A stretch of 64,000 bases of DNA from Typhlomys cinereus (lineage: Eukaryota > Chordata > Mammalia > Rodentia > Platacanthomyidae): contig JALPQD010000224.1 in assembly GCA_023101885.1 (NCBI GenBank), forward strand, positions 1,132,638-1,196,637. The letters are read 5' to 3'. The position numbers and the translations under genes are program-made. Under the pieces are notes generated by a model that was not told the origin of the DNA, did no database searches, and worked only from the letters and a program-made list of their open reading frames with translations. This document shows positions 26,101-37,479 of this stretch, piece after piece. How positions within the stretch are numbered: position 1 is the first letter of the stretch; every line of letters begins with the position of its first letter.

Positions 26101-28222
26101 AGCCTTTGATATCACAGCCTCAACAGTGTCACTGTCACATAATGGGTTCACCACTATCATCATGACCTGACCAGCAACATTATAGATTCATTATGACATC
26201 TTTCTCACCATTGACATTCCAGCCTTATTGTGACATCACACTTCCACCATTGACACCACAGCCTCATTGTGACATCAGCCTCAACACTGACATCAGACTC
26301 ATTGTGTCATCAAAACCTCTCCTGTGACATCACAACATCATTGTGTCATCAGAGCCTTACTCTGGCATCATATCCACACTGTGTCCTCACAGCATCACTG
26401 TGAAATTACAACCTGACAGTGCCATCACAGCCTCACTGTGACATCACAAACTCACTGTGACATCAGCCTTGCCATTGGCATAATAGCCTCAGGAGACATC
26501 ACGAAATACCTATGACATAGACTCATTGTGACATCACAGCCTCAATGTGACTTTACAGTATTGCCACTGACATCATAGCCTCATTGTGACATGGGCCTTG
26601 CCACTGAGATTGTAAGCTTCTTTTGAAATCACATACACACCTTTGACAGCCTCACTATGATAGCACAGTCTCAATGTAACTTCGCAGCATCACCACTGAC
26701 ATCATAGCCTCACTGTGACATCAGCCTTGCCACTCATAACTCAGTCTCACTGTGACTTCACCACGTCCATCGTACCTTCACCAATTCCCTGTGAAATCAT
26801 GGTTCACAGTGACACCACAGACACAGAGTGACATCAAAGCCTCACGGAGGCATCACAGCTATTCTGTGACATCACAGCCTCACCACTGGTATCTCACCCA
26901 CAGCCTCACCACAGAAGCACAGGCTCACAGTGATGTAACTGCCTCAGCAGTGACATCATAGCTTTTGACATCATAAACAGTGGCACCACAGCCTCGCATG
27001 CTACATCACTGCTTCACTGTGACATCAGTCATCCCACAGATATTGTAGCTTCACGGTTACCTCACAGCTGCACTATGACCTCAAAACTTAAACTGTTACA
27101 TCATAGACTCACCTGTTACATCATAGCCTCATGGAGAAATCAACCCTACCACTGACATCACATCTCTACTGTGACCTCACAGCCTCACTGTGACATCACA
27201 AACTCTCTGTGATGTCACAGCCTCACTGTGACATCACAAACTCTCTGTGATGTCACAGCCTCATAATGACATCACAGCATCATGGTGATATCACAACCTC
27301 ATTGTGGTATTGTAGCCGCATTTATGACATCACAGCCTCACTGTGACATCACAGCCTCACTGCAACACAACAGGCTAACCTCTGAAATCATAGCATCAGT
27401 GACATCACGGACATCCTGCTTACCCTTACAATGACACCACAGCCTCATCACTGATATCTCAGGCTGATGGTCACAAGACAGCTTCAACAGTGACACCACA
27501 GCCTCACTGTGGCATCACAGCCCCACCAGTAACATCCCAGCCTCTCTGTGACATCTCAGCCTCTTCACTGACATCAGCCTCACTTCTGACATCACACACT
27601 AACCACGGAAATCTCAGCCTATATCAGAGCCTATCACCAGTGATATCACAGCCGCACTGTGATATCATAAAATCATAGTAACATCACAGCCTCACAGTGA
27701 CATTACAGCTGCTCCTGTGACATCACAGCCTCAATGTGACTGTACAGCCTGACCACTGACATCCTAACCTCATTGTGAAATCCAAGCATCACCTCTGATA
27801 TCACAGCTTCACTGATATCTCATAGAATGAGCCCTGATATTAGAGCCTCACTGATACCACACCATCACAGTGACCTCACAACCTGCCCACTGATACCACA
27901 GGCTCATCTGTTACATCATAACCTGATTGTGACATCAGTCTTGCTACTGACATCAGTCTAACTGTGACATCACAGCTTCAAGAGCAATATCATCTCACGT
28001 TGACATGACAGTCCATAGTGACATCTGACCTTCACAATATCATCACAGCCTCAGTGTGACATTACAGCCTCACCAGTCACAGCACAACCTCAGCTGTGAC
28101 ATCAGCATCACCTCTAACCTTAGTCAGAACACTGACATCACTGCCACACCAGTAACAACACAGGCTTTGACATCACAGCCTCACCAGTATCACTGCTACA
28201 TAATAGGTTCACCAATGACATT
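17149..28222 (+). repeat. 19-bp satellite, left arm, part 2
   Basis: This continues the 6243-8954 array in the same orientation. The diagnostic module recurs at about 18430-18690, 19660-19815, 20158-20400, 22262-22510 and, partly, 24950-25060. A second landmark, CCTAGCCTTGCTATGACACCA-like text, appears near 20470, 25900 and 27410. A third, GTCACTGTCATGTAATAGG-like text, appears near 21245, 23905, 26130 and 28180. Landmark spacing is irregular, about 2.1-2.7 kb where measurable, which indicates a decayed higher-order repeat. An intact TGACGTCA occurs at 21268-21275, where most monomers have TGACATCA. Open frames here are translations of the repeat and not genes. Confidence 0.93.
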
Positions 28223-28780
28223 ACTGTGCAATACTTCGTATTGCATTATGATGGTTATACATTGCTAGCCTTAAGAGCACAACGATGGACAAATAGGGAA
28301 AGGGGAACAGATGGGGGCCACCTGCTCACCTTCAGGCACTGTGAGTACAGGAACATAAAACAAAGGGGTTGCTCAACAAATTTTACCACAGTGGGTGTCT
28401 CGTCTACACTGAAGGCAGCATCACCCCACATTGGAGTGCCAGAGTATCAGTCATTATTGGAATTAACCAGACAAATCACTCCACAAAATAAGAACAGCCA
28501 TGCACCACCACCCATGGAATCGAGAAAGAGCTATCAATCTGTCAATCCCGATCAAGGGACATATGTCCAGGGGAGTAGTGAATCCCTGGAGTCACTCACT
28601 AAGCATAGGACGCTTAGGTCCAAAACACTTCTGCATATGTCGTGCACTAGGTGTCTCCTTGGACATTGGTTACCCTTTCAGGAGTTTTTTTCACTATCAC
28701 CTTGGTACTAGTCTTGCTTTTTATTTTCTGTGTTCTTTCGCCTTGTCTATTCACTCCCTAGTCATCTCTGCTCCTTTAGG
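28223..28780. other. Unidentified non-satellite insert
   Basis: 558 bp of sequence unlike the satellite, close to the point where the array changes orientation. The surrounding array resumes without an obvious gap and both edges abut TGACATT, but that string is common in the satellite, so it is weak as a target duplication. A plus-strand frame stays open for 161 codons (from a GTG at 28226 to 28711). A second frame is open from about 28500 to 28799. I recognise neither protein. There are no TG...CA ends, poly(A) tail or terminal inverted repeats, so the element type is unknown. A retroviral env remnant is conceivable but not shown. Confidence 0.6.
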
Positions 28781-29045
28781 TGACATTTCAGCCACATAAC
28801 TGACATCAGTCTCAGTTCTGACATCACAGCCTAAGCACTGAAATCACAGCTTAATTGTGATGTCATTGTATATCACCAATCATATCACAGCCTCACTGTG
28901 ATATCACCACTTCCAGAGTGATATTTCCTCATGGAGACATGGCATCCCACAATGACACACAACCCTCATGTCATGTAATAAGTTCATCACTGATCATAGC
29001 CTCACCAGTGACATCATACATTCACTATGACATCTGTGATATAAC
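28781..29045 (+). repeat. 19-bp satellite, left arm, last part before the switch
   Basis: Plus-orientation monomers resume after the insert (TCACAGCCTCACTGTGATATC at about 28882). The last recognisable ones are at about 29000-29036 (CCTCACCAGTGACATCAT, then TTCACTATGACATC). The orientation switch falls between about 29036 and 29070. The exact base is uncertain because the monomer core is nearly palindromic. Confidence 0.85.
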
Positions 29046-32000
29046 TGATGATCACTATGATGATGTGATGTCACAGTGAGGCTGTGATGTCACCATGAGG
29101 TTATGATGTTACTATGAGGCTGTGTTGTTACTGGTGAGACTGTAATATCAGGGTGAGCCTGGCATATCCTTGGTGAGATTGTGATGTCACAGTAAGGCTG
29201 TGTTAGCACAGTGTAGGTATGATGTCATAGTGAAATTGTGATGTCACAGTGAGGTTGTCATGTCAGTAGTGACTGTAATTTCACAAAGAGACTACCATTG
29301 GTGAGGCTGTATTGTCACTGATGAGGCTGTAATATCACAGTGACTTTAGTGTATCAAATTGAGGCTATGATGTCATAGTGAAGGCTATGAAGTCAGAGGT
29401 CAATGTTTATGTGACAGTGAAGTTTTGATTACATGGTATGGCTATGAAGTAACTGTAAGGTTGTGATTTCACTGGGGAAGTTATGATGTCACAGTGAGTT
29501 TTCGATATCACAATGAGGATGTAAGAACACAGTGTGGCTATGATATCACAGTGAGGTTCACAGTGTGGCTGAGAGGCCACAGTGAGGTGATGGCATTGCC
29601 ATGAGGCTATGGTGTCACTGGTGAGGTGGTAATATCACAGTGAGCCTGTCATATCAGGGGTGAGGCTGTATGTCACAGTGAGGCTGTGCTGGCACAGTGT
29701 GCTTTCACAGGGAGACTATGTCATTGCTAAGACTGTATTGTCACCGGTAAGCCTCTAATGTCTCAGTGAGTTTATTGTGTCAAACTGAGGCTGCGATGTC
29801 AGAATGAGGCTATGATGTCAGAGGTGAAGCTTTATGTCACAGTGATACTTTAATGGCACAGTATGGCTGGAATATCACAATGAGGCCATGACATCACTGT
29901 AAGGTTGTGATGTCACTAGTGAAATTGTGATGTTCGCAGTGAGTTTGTGATGTCAATAGCAACACAGGGAGGTTGTCAGGTTTCAGTGAGCCTGTGAGGT
30001 CAGTGATGAGCCTGTGGTGCAATAGTAATGCTAGGTAGAATGTCAGAAATAAAGGTATGATGTCACATTGAGGTTATGTTTTCAGAGGTGAGCCTGTAAT
30101 GTCATAGTGAGGTTGTGATGATATCAGAGTTGATGCTGTTGGGCAATGACTTGAGAGGTGAGCCTTTGATGTCATACTGAAGCTGTCATGTTACAGTGAG
30201 CCTATAACCTCAGAGTTAAGGCTATGATGTCACAGTGAGACTATGTTGTCACCAGTAATGCCATGATACCACAGTGAGGCTGTGATGTCAGTGGAGTGAG
30301 ACTATGACACCAGAGTAAGGATGTGATTTCAGTGGTTAGGGTGTGATATAATAATGAGTCTGGTGTGAGTGATGAAGGTATGATGTCACAGTGAAGCTGG
30401 CATTTCACTGATGAGGCTGTGATGCCTCCTTGAGTCTTTGATGTCACTGCATGAATGTGGCATTACCATGAGCTCAAGAGGTTACAGGGAGTTGGTGATG
30501 TCACGGTGGGGGCTGTGAGGTCACAGTGAGGCTATTATGTCAGTCATGATGCTATGAAGTCACATGGAGTATGTGATATCACAGCGAGGCTAAGTAAGAA
30601 GTTTGTATGTGATGTTACCAGGAGACTATTATGTCAGTTGCAAAGCTGATGTCACAGTGTTTGTGATGTCATAGTGAGGCTAAGATGTCAGTGGTGATAC
30701 CATGATATCACATCGAGGTGGTGATGTCACAGTGAGGGTGTGATGTTACTGTTGAGGTTGTGATGCAACAGCGTGAGTGTGGTGTCACAGTTGAGGTTGT
30801 ATTGTGACCAAGAGCCTGAGACGTCAGGAATTAGGCTGTGGTGTCATAGCGAGGCTTGGCAGGATGTCCATGGTGTCACTTATGCTATGATTTCAGAGGT
30901 TAGCCTGTTATGTCACAGTGAGGCTCTGATGTCAGAGGTGAGGCTGTGATGTCACAGTGAGGCATGAATCAGTGGTAATGCTGTGATGTCATATTGAGAC
31001 TGTGATGTCACAGTGAGGCTATGTCAGAGGTGTGAATGTGATGTCACCATGAGGCTATTATCTCAGTGGCAAGTGTGATGTCACAGTGAATTTGTAATGT
31101 CACAGTGAGGCTGTGATGTCAGTGTCAGGTTGTAATGTGACAGTGAGGTTATGAGGACACAGGGTGTCTATGATGTCACAATGAGGCTGTGATGTCAGGG
31201 GAAAGACTGATCTCAGAATGAATAATGAAGAAACAGGTGAGCTTGTGGTGTCAGTGGGCATTTGTAGGTTCTCTGTGAGGCTGTGATGTCTCAGTGAGGC
31301 TGTGAGGTCACTCTGGAAGATGTGATATCAGTGGTTATACTGATTTCACCATGTGGGTATGATGTAACAGATTAGACAATGAGGTTACTGCAAGGTCACT
31401 GTGAGGCTGTGATATCTGTGGAAATTTTGATGTCACGATGAGGCAGTGATGTAACATGTGAAACTGTGGTGTCACTGTTGATGATGTCAAAGGCTATGAT
31501 GCCACCACTGAGGCTGTCATGTCACTGAGAAACTGTTCTGTTATGAGTCTGTGGTGTTGTAATAAGTCTAGGTAGGAAACCGGTAATGAGGCTGTGATAT
31601 CACAGTGTGGCTGAGACATCAACATGAGGCTGTGATGTCACAGAGATGCTGTGATGTCACAGTGCAGTTGTGAGGTCAGTGATTATGCTGTGATCACAAA
31701 AGTGAGACTGATGTGAGGGATGATGCTGAGATTTCGCATTGATGTCTGATATAACTGGTGATGCTGTGATGCCACAGTGAAGTTTTGATGTCACCATGAG
31801 ACTGTGGTGTCACTGGTAATACTGTAATACAACGGTGAGCCTGTCCTACCAGTGGTGAGACTGTGATGTCACACTGAGGCTGTGCTGGCACAGTATGACT
31901 GTGATGTCACAGTGAGGCTATGATGTCACAGTGATGTTGCGATGTCAATAGTGACCATGCTTTCACAAGGAGACTATTGGTGAGGCTGTATTGTCAGGGT

Positions 32001-34676
32001 GAGGCTCTAATGTCACTATGAGGTTATTGTTTCAAACTGAGGCTGGCATTTCACAGTGAGGCTATGATATCAGAGGTGAATGTTTGCATGGCAGTGACGC
32101 TTTGATTGCATGATATAGCTGTGATGTGACTATGAGGTTGTGATGTCACTGTGATGTTATGATATAACTGGGGAAGTTGTGAGGTCACACTTTGGTTGTG
32201 ATGTCAATAGTGAAACGGTGGTGTCACATGGAAGCTGTTGGCTTTCAGAGAGTCAGTGAGGTCAGTGGTGAGGCTGTGGGGCAATAGCGAGCTTATGTAG
32301 AATGAGGATGTGATGTCGCATTGAGACTATGATTTCAGAGGTGAGCCTGTGATGTCATAATGGGACTGTGATGAAACAATGAGGCTATAACGTCAGAATC
32401 GATGGTGTGAAGTCACAATTGGGCTATGATTTCAGAGGTGAGCCTGTAATGTCATAGCGTGACTGTCATGTCACAGTGAGGCTATTACTTCAGAGGTGAA
32501 GCTGTGATATCAGAGTGAGACTGTGATGTCAGTGGAGTGAGAATATGACATCACAGTGAGGATGTGATTTCAGTTGTTAGTGTGATATCAGAATAAGGCT
32601 GATGTGAGTGATGAGGGTATGATGTCACAGCGAGGCTCGCATGATGCTGGTGAAGGCTTTGATGTCACTGTGTGGCTGGAGTGGTACTATTAGCCTGTGA
32701 TGTCACAGGGAGTTGGTGATATCATGGTGGAGGCAGTGAGGTCACAGTGAGACTGATGTCAGTGGCAAGGCTGATGTCACAGTGAGGCTTTGATGTCAGT
32801 GGTGATCCTGTGATGTCATATTGAGGCTGTGATGTCACAGTGAGGCTATATCAGAGGTATGTATGTGATGTCATCATGAGGCTATTATATCAGTGGCAAG
32901 GCTGATGTCACAGTGAGTGTGTGATGTCACAGTGAAGCTGTGATGTTATTGGTGAAGGTGTGATGTGACAATAAGACTGAAATATCAGTGGTGAAAAAGA
33001 TGTCATAGTGAGTCTACGATGTCATGGCTGAGGCTATGATGTCATTGGTGAACCTATCGACACTGGTGAGTCTATGATGTCAAAGGCTGTCTTGTCAACA
33101 GTGTGGCAGTGATGTCAGTGTTCTAACTAATGTCCATACTGATTTTTGAGGTGCTGCTGTACTCTCACTGGTGAGGCTGCGATGTCACAGTGAGGCTACG
33201 ATGTCACATTGTATAACATTTGAGCATTGTATGTCACTGAAGGCTGTCACGTCACCATGAGAAGATATTACTCTCGAAGATGTGATGTCATAGTAAGAAT
33301 GTGATGTCACTGGTAAGGCTGATGTCACAATGAGGCTATGATGTAACAGGTGAGCCTGTGGTGTCAATGAGCAAGTTGTGATATCACTGTGAGGCTGTGA
33401 TGTCACATTGACTCTCTGATGACAGGGGTGATTCTATGAGATGTCAGTGAGGCTGTGCAATCACACTGAGGCTGTGATGTCAGAGGAGAGGCTGTGATGT
33501 CACTCTGAGGTGGTGATGTTACCGTGAGGTTGTGATGTCACAGTGAGGCTCTGATATCAGTGGTGATTGACTATGACATCACAGTTCGGGTGAGATTTGA
33601 GTGGTTAGGGTGTGATATCAGAAGTGAGACCGATGTAAGTGATGAGTCTGAGATGTCAGAGCAAGGCTGGGATGCTACTAGTAAAGCTGTGATGCCACAG
33701 CAAGAATGGTGTTGTCACTGGTGTTGCCATGATGTCTCAGTGAGGTTGTGATGTCATTGTGAAGTTTAGATGTCACTGTGGGCTGTCATGTCACCTCACG
33801 GTGATATCATCCTGGAAAGTTGTCATAGTGAGTCTATGATGTCACTGGTGAGGCTATGATATCACTGGTGAAGCTATTACATGACAGTGAGGCTGGTGAG
33901 GCTGTAATGTCAAAGGCTGTGTTGTCACTGGTGTGGCAGTGATGTCAGTGTTCTGACTAATGTCAGTGGTAGTGCTGATGTTACAGGTGAGACTGTGCTG
34001 GCGCTGGTGACTCTGTGATGTCACACTGAGGCTGTGATGTCACTGTGATGGTTGTATGTGGGCTGTCATGTCAGAGTGAGCTGATATCCCTCTGGAAGCT
34101 GTGATGTAACAGTGAGGCTGTAATGTCAGTGCCAAGACTGATGCCACAATGAGGTTTTAATGTATCAGGTGAGCCTGTAGTGTCAGTGAGCAGGCTGTGA
34201 GATCACTATGGCCGTAATGTCGCAGTGAGGCTGTGATGTTGGAAATAAGGGTATAATGCCACAGTCAAGCTGTGATATCACTGTGAAGCTGTGATGTCAC
34301 TATCAGACTCCGACATCACAGAGAGGATTTGATTTCATAGTGAGGCTGTGAGGTCACTGTGCAAGATGTGATGTCAATGGCAAAGCTGTGTTCATTGTGA
34401 AGCTATTATGTAACAAGTGAGTCTATGATTTGGCTGAGATTTCAGTGGTTAGACTGTGATGTCAGAAGTGATGCTGATGTTACTGATGACGCTTAGATGT
34501 CACAGTGAGACTGGTATGTTACTGGTGGGGTTGTGATCCCACAATGAGGCTGTGGTGTCACTGTTGAGGCTGTCGAGTGACTGTGAGCCTGAGATGTCAG
34601 TGATGAGGCAGTGGTGTCATAACAAAGCTAGGCAGGATGCCCATCGTGTCACTGATTCTATGATTTTAAAGGTTAG
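29046..34676 (-). repeat. 19-bp satellite, inverted right arm
   Basis: Same satellite as the left arm but reverse-complemented: the plus strand reads CTGTGATGTCACAGTGAGG. Read on the minus strand, the module order equals that of the left arm, with copies at about 29190-29470, 29700-29940 and 31940-32180. The landmark near 30850-30890 and 34610-34650 corresponds to 6280 and 20470 on the left. This arm is about 5.6 kb against about 23 kb for the left. There is no coding potential. Confidence 0.93.
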
Positions 34677-35500
34677 TTCTGTGTTCATATCCAACCATGC
34701 TGTTTTCACAAGGTGCCACGTGACAGGATATTGTTTCAAGGAAATATTCTCTGGATAAAATATATGACGTTATTTTACATATATAAAAGAAATAAGGAAA
34801 ATAGGGGAGTGTCAGGCCTTAGTGTTTCCGCCTGCCTTACTGTTACTGTCTGGTTCTGGCCTAAAGTCTGCTGGCTGGGGAGTGACACATTAACATCTAA
34901 ATGGGCAATTACTAGGTGCTAGGGGCTCTCCCTATGTAAATTTAGTTTTGCCTCTGGCAAGAGGATTTCTCCTTCTGGAATTTGAGTCTACTTCTAGTAT
35001 GTTCTTAGATCTTGCTGTTTTTGTTGTTGTTGTTGTTGATGTTGTTTTCAGGACTAGCTAGCTACAGTCCCTCTCCCACACATTTGATGTTTATATATAA
35101 ACCAGGGAAAATCTACTTTGAAATATTCATTGTTCCTTTGCTTTTAGCAACGTGAGTGCCACGCCTGCTTTAACTCTTCCTGGAGACATCATATCTATTC
35201 CAACACAAAAAATATATGTCACCTCTGGTCTTCCTTTGTTACCCAGAAGGAATATGTTTTATATAATCCTGTAAAGAATTTAGTCCTGGTTTTCTTTGAT
35301 GTTTTCCCTATGGGCATAGAGATACATCCCTTGGCTTTAACTCTGGATTTTTTAAAGTATAAAAGCTCTGCAAAAAACTTCAATAAAGAGTTCAGATTCA
35401 CTCAGTCCAGAGAGCTCTCTGTCTGTCCTCCTTTTGCCGAAGCCTTGCCCACCTTGTTGAGGACATCCCTGGATTTGAGGTTGCAGCTTGGAATACAACA
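34677..35500 (+). repeat. Solo LTR of the ERV A family in the right arm
   Basis: An 824-bp LTR, plus orientation, related to the 5488-6242 LTR along its whole length. Perfect GGTTAG duplications lie at 34671-34676 and 35501-35506, and satellite continues on both sides, so this is a solo LTR with a 6-bp target duplication, the size usual for class II ERVs. AATAAA is near 35384 and TATA-like TATAAAAG near 35359. The initial TG appears mutated to TT. The stretch (TTG)n at about 35021-35046 is a lineage-specific expansion absent from the left copy. Confidence 0.9.
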
Positions 35501-35601
35501 GGTTAGCCTGTTATTTCACATTGAGGCTCTGATGTCACAGGTGATGCTTGGATTGTACAGTGAGGTTAGGATGTCAGTGGTGAGGCTGTGCAATCACACT
35601 C
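35501..35601 (-). repeat. Terminal satellite fragment, right end
   Basis: About 100 bp of inverted-orientation satellite (GTGAGGTTAGGATGTCAGTGG and similar) between the solo LTR and the MaLR LTR. It shows that the LTR lies inside the array, and it is the outer edge of the satellite as seen here. Confidence 0.85.
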
Positions 35602-35958
35602 TGTCATGGTTTGAAATGTGTCCCACAGTCTCATGTGTTTGTCAAGATCATGGCACCTTGAGAGGTGGAGCCTTGCTGGAGGAAGGCAGTCACAAGGGGT
35701 GGGCCTAGAAGTGGATTATTCCCACCCTACCTCCACTAGAAGTCTACCTTTGTTGCAAGTAGTCTACAGCTCTCAGCTTCCAAGATGTCTGCAGTGACTT
35801 AGCTTCTTCCAGCATTGGCCAACCAGCTATGCCACCTCTGCTTTGAGAGACTGTACCTCCCATCTGGAACTGAAAGATGAATAAATCTCCCTTTCTCCCT
35901 CAAGTTTCTTGTCTTTGGGTGTTCTCTCACACTAAAATAGTTAAGAGTGACTGTTTCA
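35602..35958 (+). repeat. MaLR-type LTR
   Basis: A 357-bp LTR starting TGTCATGGTTTGAAATGTG with AATAAA at about 35880. It is followed six bases later by TGGTACCAGGAGTGGGG (35964-35980), the internal start sequence typical of MaLR retrotransposons. It aligns with 51998-52292. Its left edge is exactly where the satellite ends. Confidence 0.85.
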
Positions 35959-36280
35959 GAAATTGGTACCAGGAGTGGGGCATTTCTGTGCAATTAGGAA
36001 CAGCTGGTACGAGCTGGAGAGGTGGCTCAGGGGTTAAGCCTCTGCTTTGCAGGCAGAAGGTCCTGAGTTCGGATCCCAAATCCCACATATAGACGCCAGG
36101 CAGAAGCGGGGGCAGCCTGCACTTCTGGTCCTGGTAGGGCAGAGCCTGTGAATCCCGGGGCAGAGTAAATAAGAAGGAGGTGGAGGTGGTCCATGGTGGT
36201 TCCCGAATTCGTCCGTGTTTCTACACACAACCACACATGCGCAGCACGTACATAAACACGCATACAAGCACAATTGAATA

Positions 36281-36332
<52 letters not shown>

Positions 36333-36706
36333 GAACAGTTGGTACTACAATGTGAAATTGCTTGTTAAGCTGAGAGAAGTTGGTACCCAGAAATATGGAT
36401 AATGCTGTGATGTGGCTAGTGTACCTTTGGAATTGTTTGTGACACATGGAGCCAGGTTTTGGTGAAGAATTTAATGAAGTTTGCCCTCGTCCTGAAAGCT
36501 TGCCTGAAGTTAAGCTGGAGTGTGGTGGAGGAAATTTCAAAGCAATGTAGTCTTGACAATGTGATATGGGTACTTTTTAGTTGTCTTCAGAGTTATACAA
36601 AAGAGCAAAGAATCAGGCAGGAAGAAGCAAAACCTGTAAGATCTAATGATGAAAAATGCAATGCCCAATTTAAAGAGTTAAACCAGGAAAAAGCAGAGAA
36701 CAAAAT
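35959..36706 (+). mobile_element. MaLR internal region, truncated
   Basis: Non-coding MaLR interior downstream of the LTR, interrupted by a SINE at 36011-36332 and cut off by the 3' LTR of ERV C at about 36707. The segment 36533-36706 matches 50946-51110 in the same orientation, so a second MaLR copy lies beyond ERV C and the L1. Confidence 0.75.
36011..36332 (+). repeat. tRNA-derived SINE, copy 3
   Basis: The best preserved insertion of this SINE family, with a long (AAT)n tail at about 36278-36332. The target duplication GAACAGCTGGTAC (35998-36010) / GAACAGTTGGTAC (36333-36345) is 13 bp with one difference. The head is slightly eroded (GAGCTGGAG), while the A box TGGCTCAGGGG and B-box-like GAGTTCGGATCC are intact. 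Confidence 0.93.
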
Positions 36707-37085
36707 TGCAGGACACAGGGGCCACTGCAGGCAGTGCAGCTAGGGACGACCGGACCAGCCAGGCGACCTGTGGGGCTGAGCGGGTGATGACTATCATGGC
36801 CCAATGAACACAATGGAGCCGGGAGGTCTGTTAAAGCAGGATCTTAACTTTATTAAACAGGGGGGTGAATTATATAGATTGTGCAGTGGGGGGAAGGGTG
36901 AAGGGTTGTGTGATTATGGGGAACCAATAGGAAATGAGTAAGTGACCAGAAGGTGATTGAATAGGTGTGAACATCATCCCAGGTAAATGAAAAAGATGAG
37001 ATTCAAAACCTAAAGTCAGGTCCTGAAACTCTAGCCAAGCTCAGGAAGTTCCAGCAGGCCTCAGGACTGGTAAAGAGGCCCAACA
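36707..37085 (-). repeat. 3' LTR of ERV C
   Basis: An LTR of about 379 bp on the minus strand. Its inner edge is fixed by the purine tract directly beside it (37086-37105). Minus-strand AATAAA is at 36849-36854 and TATATAA at about 36870-36876. The outer edge at about 36707 is set by where MaLR similarity stops. The R-region text (CTGTTAAAGCAGGAT) resembles the LTRs of provirus B, suggesting related families. Confidence 0.78.
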
Positions 37086-37105
37086 CCTCCCCATTCTGTT
37101 TTTTT
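37086..37105 (-). other. Polypurine tract of ERV C
   Basis: The minus strand reads AAAAAAACAGAATGGGGAGG, adjacent to the LTR start TGTTGGGCC. It confirms the minus orientation and the LTR edge. Confidence 0.75.
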
Positions 37106-37479
37106 AAAAGACGATCCAGGGGCTAACTGTGATCGAGCAGGCCATATGGCCTTGAGTGACTGTGCCTGTCTTAGGTGTGAGAGCCCCCCTCCGAGTCTTA
37201 CCCGTCATGGGAGTTTGCAACTTAGTGTTACAAGTCCTGTCTTAGGTTGATCTTCAGCTGGGCCCTCACTTACCTGTCTCTGGCCACCAGCCCTCACGTA
37301 AGCATCTTGCTAGGCCAGACTTGGGGGTTCCATGGTCACAGGGAATCATCAAATGGCTCTAAGGCCAAATGTTCAGAGCTGGACTCCTGAGCGGCGAGCA
37401 TCTGATAGTTGATGTGGACCTGGTAAAGCTGGATAGTTTCAATCTGTCTTTTAATAAAGCGAGTAAGAGCATTAATCGC

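Noticed and set aside
5488..35500. Satellite as the interior of one giant LTR element bounded by the two related LTRs
   Set aside because: The two LTRs are in opposite orientation, and the right one is flanked on both sides by satellite with its own target duplication.
6243..35601. Many open frames of 60-80 codons within the satellite (peptides rich in TSQPHCDI)
   Set aside because: They are translations of the 19-bp repeat in whatever frame lacks a stop, with no shared start or conserved length, so they are not genes.
6243..35601. CRISPR-like regular repeats
   Set aside because: Units are contiguous degenerate 19-bp monomers without unique spacers, in a clearly mammalian context.
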